Part shown: positions 1-7,443 of the stretch, one piece after another
Layout: each line of letters opens with the position of its first letter
Position numbering within the stretch: position 1 is the stretch's first letter
Origin: a virus
IMG/VR virus record: IMGVR_UViG_3300025138_000482
Location: 1-20,638 of that record
Length of the DNA: 20,638 nt
Direction: 5' to 3' (one strand)
The notes under the pieces: generated by a model
Database searches by the model: none
Seen by the model: only the letters and a program-made list of their open reading frames with translations
What the model was told of the DNA's origin: nothing
Position numbers and translations under genes: made by a program

Positions 1-3000
1 GAAGCTGATTTTGCTAGGTATAATGACAAAAATAATCTTCCTAAAGATAAAAGAAGTAGAACGTGGAAATTTATTAGCAAGCCTGTTAAAGATTCGTTAG
101 GTAGAGAAACAAATATGGGTGGAGAAGGTTTTGATAATATGATAGAAAATATTGCTGAGGAAAGTGGGCAAACTTTTCAGGATGTATTAGATGAATACTT
201 TGATTATATTCTTTCTGAGAAAGAACCAAAAAGAAATCCTAGAGCTATTCTCAATGCTTTAAAAGACAGGTTTAAGAAGGTTGCAGGAGTAAGGCCAACA
301 AAATCAAATGTAAAAGCGGCAATAAACAAAAAGGTAGACTCAACACAAAGCCAGGTTGCTCAAGAGGAGGCTAAATTAAAAGACAAAGAAAGGGAAAATG
401 TAGAGTTGCAAAACGAAATATCCGAAACTATATTTAAGCGTTTAACTGATATGGATTTTTCAAAAGGATTTAAATCTATAAGAGATTATCTAAAAACATT
501 AAGAGAAGACGATAAAATTTCTTTTAAACAAATGTCTTTAATTATGGATCAAATTGAAAAAACTTCGTTTGACAATGAAAAATCAAAAGACAAAACTGTT
601 AATTATATAAAGAAAGTATTAAGTGAGATATCTGAAAAGTCAGAACAAAAAACATTAAGAAAATTAGCGGCACAAGCTGGAAAAAATATTAAGAAACTTA
701 TAGGTAGAATGTTAGCTGGTAAAGAAGATGGTGCAACTATATCGTTAGAAGAACAATTATCATCATTGGTAAATATAGACCCATCTGTTATTCCAAATAA
801 AGTATATAAAACTTATAAATCTATTATAGAACAAATAGGGCAGCGTACTAAAGCTTTTGATAATGTAGAGGAGGCTGGAATTATGGCTGAAAAAGTTCAA
901 GAGGTATTAGCAGCTGTAGCAGAACAGGAACAAACTCTTCCACAGCTTACTCAGGCTTTTAATAATTTTGAGGGAAAAGTATTATATAAAAACGGTAAGG
1001 TTAATTATTTAGACACCATAGCTAAAATGCTTAAAGAAAATATTATTACAGAGGAGGATGCCGCTTTGATGAAAAAATATAAAAAAGACATTAATAGTAA
1101 GCCAGATGCTCAACCTAAAACAGAAGAAGAAATAGCTGAAGAAAAAAAGGTTTTAATTAATGAGATTGATAATATTAAAGTAGATAACGACAGAACTGCC
1201 CCAGCAAGCCCTAAAAGTTTTCCTTCTGAAATATCACGAAGAGCAGCTTATGCCTTTAATAAATTAATAAAAGATATATCGGCTTTAGAAGGAATGTCTG
1301 TGGATGATTTAAAATTAATTATACGAACAGTAGACTCTTTGAATAAAGGTTATATGCCAGTTTCATTAATCAGTAACTTAAGTTCAAAACTAAATGCTAA
1401 TAAAAATGTGGCTAAAGTGGCTGATAAATTTAGCAAATTTGATTTTCTAAGCGTTTCAAAATTATACGCAAAAGTTACGTCTTTGTTCAACAAGAAAGAC
1501 AACTTCGCTTTAAACGCTATAAAAAGAAACACCTTATATGGTATTGATCAGTTGTTAAATAATTTTGGATCTATGGATCTTTATAATTCACTATTTAAAC
1601 CTATGGCTAAAGCTTATTCCTCTTTTAAGACTGCAAACCAGCAGGATGGAAACTTAAGAGAAAAGGCGGCTAAACTTTTAAATAGACAGTTTTTGAAAAA
1701 TCCAAACAAAATTATTGAGTCTAAATATAAGCAAATGCTTTACCGTATTCAGTTAGAATACATCTCTAATCCAGAGTTGCGAGATAAAAAATTACAAAGT
1801 GCTGATAAGTGGCTTGATGAGAGTATAAGAGATTATGAGAAAGGAACAGAGAATCCAGACAAAAGAGTATTAAATTTATTAAAAAAATTACAAGAAGATT
1901 TTGTTGAAGACGGAGAGTTGAATAATGATAAACTTTTTGATAGTTTTAGCAAAAGAGAAAAAGAAGCATTAAAAATTTTACAAGACATAGATACTAAAAA
2001 CCAGGAGAAGGCTCAATTTGCAGCAGAAAGAAGGGGGGAAGGTTTTATCCCTAGAGTAAATTATGTTCATATTGCTGTTAAACCTAGTATAAGCGATAAG
2101 GTTTCTGATCCCAACAAAGATATTATAGAAAACTTTATGAGTTCTTCGTCTGTTAACAGGCCTTCTACAAAGTCTAAAGCTGGTATAGAGCGTACAGGAG
2201 CTGTTAGTCCTATATACTGGGATTCTTTCCAGGCCTCAGCAAGAGGTTCTAAGTTTACCAATTTAGATTATTATATGACTGACGGTGTTAAGGAGTCTAA
2301 CTACGCTGTAAATAAATTAATAAGTACAGTAAATGAAAAAAATCCTGCTGGTGTTAATGAAAACACTCAAAGAATATTGACAGCGTTAGCTGACGCTCAA
2401 AAAGAAGTTATTAATAATGTATTGGTAGATAGCTACACAGATAATACTTTTGCAGATGAAATTGTAAGTAATATACAAAAACTAGGTTACAGAACTATGC
2501 TGGCTGGTGCGAAAAGATTTAGTGCTGAGGTTATAGCCAATATGCAATTTGCCATTACACACCCTGTTCTTTTTGCTCAAGGTATTAGCAAAGCAAATAG
2601 TCTTCCAAATGCCACTTCTTTATCTACTATAATGAAGAACTTAGGATCTTCAGTAACAACAAGGGTAACAGGATCAGGATTAAATTCTTCTAAAATTGAC
2701 ACTGGTTTATTAAACACTAGAGAAACAGCAGCAGACACTTTAAGTAGTAAAATGGGTAACAAGATTATGCAAATATGGAGGTTGTCTGGAAAAAACTGGG
2801 GTAAAGGTGTTGCTATAATAGCAGACTCTATTATTAGTGCACCTGATAAGATGATTACTCAGCCATTCTGGAAAGCTACTTTTGCAAACACTTTTAAAAA
2901 AGAAACTGGTAAAAACCCTGATTGGACAAAAATTGAAGCTAATGATGAGGTTTATATGACAGAAAACAAAGATGCTTTAGACGCATCAACTGACGCCGCT

Positions 3001-3966
3001 GATAGATGGACTAATACTGTTGGGTCTTCTGACAATCCTTTTATGAGGTCTATAAAAGATGCTAATCCTAAAACAGTTCTTGGAGCAGTTTTTGCTAATT
3101 ATAATAGTTTTATGTTAAACTTCTTGAAACAAGAATTTATATCAGCTCGTCAAGGTACTTATGAGTTAATGGGTAAAGGAGATAGAACAAGAGGTCAAGG
3201 AGCACAACTTTTAGCCGCAGTTAGTTTAAGAATGACAGCTTATACTTTTGTATTAAAGGTAATGAATGACGCATTGTTTGATGCGTTAGGCCTGGATGAT
3301 GAGGATGAAGATCCTAAAGCAATAGAGCAGCAACTAGCCCAGTCTCTTGCAACTTCCTTTACAAGTTTATTTTTAGGAAGAAACTTTGGTAACTTAAATA
3401 GAGCTGCACAAGCATATTTTATAGAACTAGGTAATGAAGGTTTTGGTCAAGATTTAAGAGACGGAGAATATGATCGTTATAGAGACGCAATTCAATACGA
3501 TGTGTTAGGTAATGCGGCTGATGGAGACAAGTTTCTTACAAGTTTTTTAGGGGCGTACACTCCCCTAGCAAATTCTGTACTTTTTGGTATAAAAAAATAT
3601 AGTGAAAAAGATTTTAAAGAAGCTGAAAGTAGAGAAAGACAAAAAAGAGAAAAGACCGAAAGAGTTCCTATTGAAATACTTGGTAATGTAGGTATGGTTC
3701 CTTTATATAAAGATGTTAGAGAATTACTTATTAAGGATATATATAAAGATATGGGTAAAAATGATGTTACCTATACAAAAGATGAGCTAAAAAAACTAAA
3801 AAGAAACAACCCTAATACATATAAAAATTACATATTTAAAAAGAGATCAGAAAAATACAACAGAGATTTAACAAAGTATCAGGAATATATAAGAAACAAA
3901 AGAAAATGGAGAAAGGACAACCCTAGAAAATCAAAACCTTCAAAACCGAAAAAACCTAGAAGATGA
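1..3966 (+). CDS. Very large phage protein, 5' end outside window (probable virion/internal protein)
   Basis: The reading frame is open from the first base of the window, so the ATG at 115 is probably internal and the protein is longer than 1,283 residues. Numbering from that Met, the N-terminal half is charged and helical with a coiled-coil-like stretch near 70-105. The C-terminal half has alanine-rich, partly hydrophobic helices near 793-830, 989-1008 and 1030-1066, the last followed by an acidic DDEDED patch. The last 80 or so residues are extremely Lys/Arg-rich. No catalytic motif was recognised. Size, helical make-up and lack of enzyme motifs resemble the large internal or ejected proteins and 'large polyvalent proteins' of podovirus-like and crAss-like phages; this is inference from character, not a domain match. 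It lies at the end of a rightward transcription unit and overlaps the next gene by ATGA. Confidence 0.85.
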   Translation, partial: EADFARYNDKNNLPKDKRSRTWKFISKPVKDSLGRETNMGGEGFDNMIENIAEESGQTFQDVLDEYFDYILSEKEPKRNPRAILNALKDRFKKVAGVRPTKSNVKAAINKKVDSTQSQVAQEEAKLKDKERENVELQNEISETIFKRLTDMDFSKGFKSIRDYLKTLREDDKISFKQMSLIMDQIEKTSFDNEKSKDKTVNYIKKVLSEISEKSEQKTLRKLAAQAGKNIKKLIGRMLAGKEDGATISLEEQLSSLVNIDPSVIPNKVYKTYKSIIEQIGQRTKAFDNVEEAGIMAEKVQEVLAAVAEQEQTLPQLTQAFNNFEGKVLYKNGKVNYLDTIAKMLKENIITEEDAALMKKYKKDINSKPDAQPKTEEEIAEEKKVLINEIDNIKVDNDRTAPASPKSFPSEISRRAAYAFNKLIKDISALEGMSVDDLKLIIRTVDSLNKGYMPVSLISNLSSKLNANKNVAKVADKFSKFDFLSVSKLYAKVTSLFNKKDNFALNAIKRNTLYGIDQLLNNFGSMDLYNSLFKPMAKAYSSFKTANQQDGNLREKAAKLLNRQFLKNPNKIIESKYKQMLYRIQLEYISNPELRDKKLQSADKWLDESIRDYEKGTENPDKRVLNLLKKLQEDFVEDGELNNDKLFDSFSKREKEALKILQDIDTKNQEKAQFAAERRGEGFIPRVNYVHIAVKPSISDKVSDPNKDIIENFMSSSSVNRPSTKSKAGIERTGAVSPIYWDSFQASARGSKFTNLDYYMTDGVKESNYAVNKLISTVNEKNPAGVNENTQRILTALADAQKEVINNVLVDSYTDNTFADEIVSNIQKLGYRTMLAGAKRFSAEVIANMQFAITHPVLFAQGISKANSLPNATSLSTIMKNLGSSVTTRVTGSGLNSSKIDTGLLNTRETAADTLSSKMGNKIMQIWRLSGKNWGKGVAIIADSIISAPDKMITQPFWKATFANTFKKETGKNPDWTKIEANDEVYMTENKDALDASTDAADRWTNTVGSSDNPFMRSIKDANPKTVLGAVFANYNSFMLNFLKQEFISARQGTYELMGKGDRTRGQGAQLLAAVSLRMTAYTFVLKVMNDALFDALGLDDEDEDPKAIEQQLAQSLATSFTSLFLGRNFGNLNRAAQAYFIELGNEGFGQDLRDGEYDRYRDAIQYDVLGNAADGDKFLTSFLGAYTPLANSVLFGIKKYSEKDFKEAESRERQKREKTERVPIEILGNVGMVPLYKDVRELLIKDIYKDMGKNDVTYTKDELKKLKRNNPNTYKNYIFKKRSEKYNRDLTKYQEYIRNKRKWRKDNPRKSKPSKPKKPRR

Positions 3967-4211
3967 TATTTGACGAAGACAAATGTATGAACAATACATA
4001 TTATATTGTAACTGGAAAAAAAACTGTTAATGACTTTTTAAACGAAGAAGATGAGCTTTATTTTCTTCACGATCCAAAGAAAAGTACCTTTGCTCCTAAC
4101 GATCCACTTTACGATACTCTTATTGATTACTTTATATACACAGAAGAATACGAAAAATGTGCAGAAATTTTAGAAATAAAAGAGCTGGTTAATATGAAGA
4201 TTTTAAATTAA
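3963..4211 (+). CDS. Small acidic protein of unknown function
   Basis: 82 residues, rich in Asp, Glu and Tyr, probably helical in its second half (two short helices around residues 45-76). No family recognised. Its ATG overlaps the stop of the large upstream gene (ATGA), which points to translational coupling and favours this start over the in-frame Met at residue 9. It is the last gene of the rightward unit. Its stop codon at 4209-4211 lies inside the end of the opposing small gene at 4203-4346, so the two units overlap tail-to-tail. Confidence 0.75.
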   Translation: MIFDEDKCMNNTYYIVTGKKTVNDFLNEEDELYFLHDPKKSTFAPNDPLYDTLIDYFIYTEEYEKCAEILEIKELVNMKILN

Positions 4212-4346
4212 TTGTATTAAGTCCCAGCTAGCAACATCTCTATTTCTTTCGTATTGAAACAATGTGTTAAATAGATCGTTAGTCTCTAGCGTAACAGTTT
4301 CTTTTTTACCGTCCCTTAAAGTATATTTTATTAAATAAGTTTTCAA
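4203..4346 (-). CDS. Small protein with TTG start, end of the leftward operon
   Basis: A 47-codon frame that begins with TTG at 4346-4344, overlapping the TGA stop of the metallophosphatase gene (TTGA), and ends with TAA at 4203-4205. The sequence reads like a real small protein: an N-terminal strand-rich part (KTYLIKYTLRDGKKETVTL) followed by an amphipathic helix ending WDLIQLI. Coupling by a stop-start overlap and sensible amino acid composition are the evidence. Use of TTG and the small size keep confidence moderate. It overlaps the opposing plus-strand gene by 9 bases, which leaves no free DNA for a terminator between the convergent units. Confidence 0.55.
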   Translation of the reverse strand: MKTYLIKYTLRDGKKETVTLETNDLFNTLFQYERNRDVASWDLIQLI

Positions 4347-5446
4347 AAGTAATGCGTTAAACGAGCTACCTGACCTGTTAGTCTACTATGAATAAATCCT
4401 TCACAGGCTAATGGTGCTCCAGTAAAGCCTTTTCTTGAATGCCAACTATCAGCAGACGACGGACTTCTCATGTATTCAACAGTAACGCCAATATAATCTT
4501 TAGCGTCTAACCATTTGTGTTTTACTTTGTGATGAATATGATGTAAGTACCAATACCTATGAGTAGTTTCTGACCAGAGTAATGGTTTCTCTTGTGCCAT
4601 CAACAAGGGTAAATTTACCATCTTTGCCCCGTCTCCATGCTCCAGGCCTAGCAAATTCGTTCCATACTTGTAATACTTACGATGAGCCACGCTAATATCA
4701 AAAGTAACATCAGCCGCTTTTCTAAACCAACTTTTTAAAGTATGAGCCAGGTGGTATCCAGACTGGTAGTCATGATTACTCATGCTATGAAGAACGTCTA
4801 CTGGAGCAATCTTTCTTAGCATTTCTACACATTTAACGTATAACATTAGTGCTATTTCGTAGTGTTGCCACCATTTGCCGTCAGTGTCTTGATATGTCCC
4901 TTTAGTGGTAGTTGAGTATACGTTGTCAATATGGAGTACATCGTTTCCTATACAAAATAAAACCCTATCTATATCAAACCCTTTAGCCTTATCTATAAGT
5001 CCTTTAACGCCCTCTATAACCCTTGCTACAGCAATATCATTATTGTAATCCTGGTTAGTTTCTTTTTCGTCAGCATATTTACCAATGTGTATATCAGCTG
5101 GATTTATTACTAAAAGATGAGCGTTTTTTCTTTCTCTTGTAGTTTTTAAAGGAATGTAATCAGGAGAGTAATTTGAAATAAAATCATTTACTTTACCAAA
5201 TATTTGCTCTTCGTCTAACCCTAAGTTTTCTTTGGTAACTATTGAGAACCGATAGTCTCCGCTACCGCTTTGCCAGTGTTTAACACTAACTATATCTTTT
5301 TTATCTATACCTCGCTCCTCACAGTGCACATCTAAAGCTGAATTATTATTTATATTATCTAAATTAGTAGCTCTTTTTTGTAATATATAATCAACTTCTT
5401 CGGGAGAAAGTCTTAATCTTTTGCCGTACTCTTTGTTAGATTTCAT
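4343..5446 (-). CDS. Calcineurin-like metallophosphoesterase
   Basis: 367 residues. The metal-binding signature of the calcineurin-like phosphoesterase superfamily is visible in order: D118-I-H120, G167-N-D169, N224-H225-D226, H270-G-D and a histidine cluster around 302-306 (HHIHH). The first 100 residues are an extra N-terminal region beginning with a helix-turn-helix-like segment (RLSPEEVDYILQKR). The superfamily includes phosphatases, nucleotidases and Mre11/SbcD-type nucleases. The setting, at the end of a replication and recombination operon, favours a nuclease or DNA-end role, but the substrate cannot be read from sequence. It overlaps the upstream 63-residue gene by 11 bases. Copies of this type of gene are common in tailed phages of marine bacteria. 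Confidence 0.85.
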   Translation of the reverse strand: MKSNKEYGKRLRLSPEEVDYILQKRATNLDNINNNSALDVHCEERGIDKKDIVSVKHWQSGSGDYRFSIVTKENLGLDEEQIFGKVNDFISNYSPDYIPLKTTRERKNAHLLVINPADIHIGKYADEKETNQDYNNDIAVARVIEGVKGLIDKAKGFDIDRVLFCIGNDVLHIDNVYSTTTKGTYQDTDGKWWQHYEIALMLYVKCVEMLRKIAPVDVLHSMSNHDYQSGYHLAHTLKSWFRKAADVTFDISVAHRKYYKYGTNLLGLEHGDGAKMVNLPLLMAQEKPLLWSETTHRYWYLHHIHHKVKHKWLDAKDYIGVTVEYMRSPSSADSWHSRKGFTGAPLACEGFIHSRLTGQVARLTHYF

Positions 5447-5627
5447 CAGAAAGGGATTGAATTAAATCAGCCAAAACTTTTATTAGTTTTTGTGCTCTTT
5501 TTTTCGCAGCATCATGCTCTCTCTCCATTAAGTCCTCATATAGCTCGTCTCCAAAGGTGTGTATATTAGTTGTTACATAATTAATATGACTAATAGTTGA
5601 GACGTCTTCAGGGGCTACTCTTGGCAT
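5436..5627 (-). CDS. Small charged helical protein, unknown
   Basis: 63 residues; the second half is a long, Lys/Arg/Glu/Ala-rich helix (EREHDAAKKRAQKLIKVL) that could form a coiled coil. No family recognised. It is the first gene after an internal promoter-like box at 5644-5651 and its end overlaps the metallophosphatase start by 11 bases, so the two are probably made together. A DNA- or partner-binding accessory for the phosphoesterase is possible but is only inference. Confidence 0.7.
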   Translation of the reverse strand: MPRVAPEDVSTISHINYVTTNIHTFGDELYEDLMEREHDAAKKRAQKLIKVLADLIQSLSDEI

Positions 5628-5643
5628 TTATACTTGGTTTTAT

Positions 5644-5651
5644 CAAATATA
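5644..5651 (-). promoter_or_regulatory. Bacteroidota-type -7 box (TATATTTG), internal promoter
   Basis: The minus strand reads TATATTTG, matching the TAnnTTTG consensus of the primary sigma factor of Bacteroidota, 16 bases before the ATG at 5627. It sits in one of the few short non-coding gaps of the operon. No TTG is present at the usual -33 spacing, so this is a moderate call. It would give separate expression of the 63-residue gene, the metallophosphatase and the TTG-start gene. Confidence 0.5.
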
Positions 5652-5665
5652 AAAAAAATAACGAC

Positions 5666-6007
5666 TTATCCTAATTTTTCAGAATTTTTTATATAACAAT
5701 TTAACAGCATCAAATCTAAATACTCATCCATAGATATTAAAGCTATGTCTGTTAAGGTAGTGTAGCAGTTTTTTTTACGAACCATTTCTATCACAAAAGT
5801 TATAGGATCTCCAACGGTATGAACAACGCAACCTCCCAAAACTACAGATCCTAGCCTTGTAACTGGTATGCTTTGTAAATTTTTTTCTATAAAAGTTGCA
5901 ATTTTAAGAGCGGTGTAAAGATCTAATTCAGAAAGGTTATCCATGAAATAATCTTCCACATCATAACCCTTAGCCTCTATATACTTCTGTCTTACATCCA
6001 TGATCAT
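5666..6007 (-). CDS. Unknown 113-residue phage protein
   Basis: No family recognised. The protein has a helical N-terminal part, a hydrophobic glycine/valine-rich centre (residues about 53-75, including VVLGGCVVHTVGDPITFVIE) that looks like beta strands of a small domain, and a leucine-rich C-terminal helix. It overlaps the preceding VRR-NUC gene by 38 bases; using the Met at residue 3 would cut this only slightly, so a real overlap is likely. It is followed by a promoter-like box. Confidence 0.7.
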   Translation of the reverse strand: MIMDVRQKYIEAKGYDVEDYFMDNLSELDLYTALKIATFIEKNLQSIPVTRLGSVVLGGCVVHTVGDPITFVIEMVRKKNCYTTLTDIALISMDEYLDLMLLNCYIKNSEKLG

Positions 6008-6209
6008 TTAACTGTTTTAGTCTAAACTCTTGTAACCTGGAAAGTTTTCCATCAGGTTTTTTTATTTCAGAAAACAAAACGTCAGAGCCAGGGGGTATGG
6101 CCAGTAAATCTGGTATACCATTTTTATTTGTCAAAGTTAATTTAATAACAAAATATCCTTTTGCCTCCAGCTCTCCAATTCTTTTTTCTTGAATTTTTTG
6201 CTCTGTCAT
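5970..6209 (-). CDS. VRR-NUC domain nuclease
   Basis: 79 residues, the usual length of a stand-alone VRR-NUC (virus-type replication-repair nuclease) domain, a member of the PD-(D/E)XK nuclease fold. The core is visible: G31-I-P-D34, then E48-I-K50 on the next strand, then Q60 in the following helix. An N-terminal helix (QEKRIGELEAKGYFVIK) fits the family. It follows the SNF2-type helicase gene by one base; VRR-NUC and SNF2/DEAD-type helicase genes are often neighbours in phages, which suggests joint action on branched or recombining DNA. The exact substrate is not known from sequence. Confidence 0.9.
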   Translation of the reverse strand: MTEQKIQEKRIGELEAKGYFVIKLTLTNKNGIPDLLAIPPGSDVLFSEIKKPDGKLSRLQEFRLKQLNDHGCKTEVYRG

Positions 6210-6210
6210 A

Positions 6211-7443
6211 TTACAAATCTAACAAATCTCTTTTAAAATGAGCAAGGGTGTAATCTTTCTTTTTAACCACCGCTTTGTATATATCTTTTTCAATTCCGTC
6301 TCTGCTAAAAATCCAATAAACATTATTAACGAGTCTATTTTTAGTAGTCATTCTGTCTCTGCTTTGCCAGTATGATGTAGCTGAAAAATCTATATTATAA
6401 TAAACCAATGCATTAGCTTCTTTTAAACTTATCCCCTCTCTTCCTGATACTATTTGCAACGCAATACTTTTGTTAGAGTTTTTAAACTCTTCTAAGTCAT
6501 TAGTAATTAAGTCTTTGTAGATCTCTTTTAAAGCATTATATTCCTGGGTAAACTTATAAAAAATTGCTATTTTTTGACGTTTAAATTTATTTAGTATAAA
6601 CTCTGCTTTTGAGTAGTCTAAAATTATTGAGTTACCGCTTTCAAATTTGATTGTTCCAGAACAAAGTTGATGTGTTTTAATCATAAGTTTAGCTGGTGTG
6701 TCTGCTAATAATAATTCTTCTTTACCTTCTATAACTCTGTCTTTTTTTAACTGATTTATAATTTTTATAGTTGATTTTTTTAAATCTACATATAACACTT
6801 TTTCAGTTGTTTCTGTTTTAAAACCTGCCAATTTTTGCGTATAATTAATAATGTAAGGGTTTATTTTTTGTAATATCTTGTCGGTACCCCTTGAGTAATC
6901 ATTAATAAACATACTATTAATTTTTCTTTGCTTTACATCAACATAAGACTTTGCAAAAGCGTAAAAGTTTTTACAATTAGAAAAAGGATTACCAGGTATA
7001 CCATAAACTTGATGAAACATTTGGCTAAAAGATTCAGGAGTTGGAGTTCCAGACAACAATATTACATAAGGATTACAATACATAATTAATTCTTTAACTT
7101 GCCTTGCTCTTTTACTTGGCTTAGGAAATGCACCCATAGAATGAGCCTCATCACACACTACTAAACCCCATTTGTTTTTAGGTAATTTATGAATACTTTC
7201 GTAATTAATTACAGTCAAATCATACCCTGGTTTTAATAAATTATGATCATCTACTATACTTGATATGGCTTTTTTCTTTGTTATAAACAAAACAGAAGAG
7301 ACACTAAGACGACTAGCTATCCCCAGACTTGTAAGAGTTTTACCTGTTCTAACCTCCATAGCTAAATAAACGAAACGATTTAAGTTTAAAATATTTAAAG
7401 ATTTCTCTATAATTTCAGATTGATATTCTCTAAACTTAATCAT
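6211..7443 (-). CDS. SNF2-like DEAH-box helicase/translocase
   Basis: 410 residues, a compact superfamily 2 enzyme. Motifs in order: Q-like N-terminus (FREYQSEIIEKS), motif I R32-T-G-K-T36, motif Ia near 51-57, NYES at 80-83, motif II D98-E-A-H101, motif III S131-G-T-P-T135, motif V around 332-340 (VSGREGISL) and motif VI Q360-S-R-D-R364. Both RecA-like lobes are therefore present and the enzyme should be active as an ATP-driven DNA translocase or helicase. The first lobe is typical of short phage SNF2 proteins without extra domains. Its start overlaps the primase gene end by 8 bases, and the VRR-NUC gene follows by one base, so the three genes look translationally linked and act in replication or repair. 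Confidence 0.9.
   Translation of the reverse strand: MIKFREYQSEIIEKSLNILNLNRFVYLAMEVRTGKTLTSLGIASRLSVSSVLFITKKKAISSIVDDHNLLKPGYDLTVINYESIHKLPKNKWGLVVCDEAHSMGAFPKPSKRARQVKELIMYCNPYVILLSGTPTPESFSQMFHQVYGIPGNPFSNCKNFYAFAKSYVDVKQRKINSMFINDYSRGTDKILQKINPYIINYTQKLAGFKTETTEKVLYVDLKKSTIKIINQLKKDRVIEGKEELLLADTPAKLMIKTHQLCSGTIKFESGNSIILDYSKAEFILNKFKRQKIAIFYKFTQEYNALKEIYKDLITNDLEEFKNSNKSIALQIVSGREGISLKEANALVYYNIDFSATSYWQSRDRMTTKNRLVNNVYWIFSRDGIEKDIYKAVVKKKDYTLAHFKRDLLDL

Noticed and set aside
1350-1532. Minus-strand frame inside the large plus-strand gene
   Set aside because: Shadow of the real gene; same for frames at 2067-2261 and 2577-2762.
4278-4292. Hairpin CGTTAG/CTAGCG as a bidirectional terminator
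   Set aside because: Short, lies inside the TTG-start gene, and has no T-run on either side.
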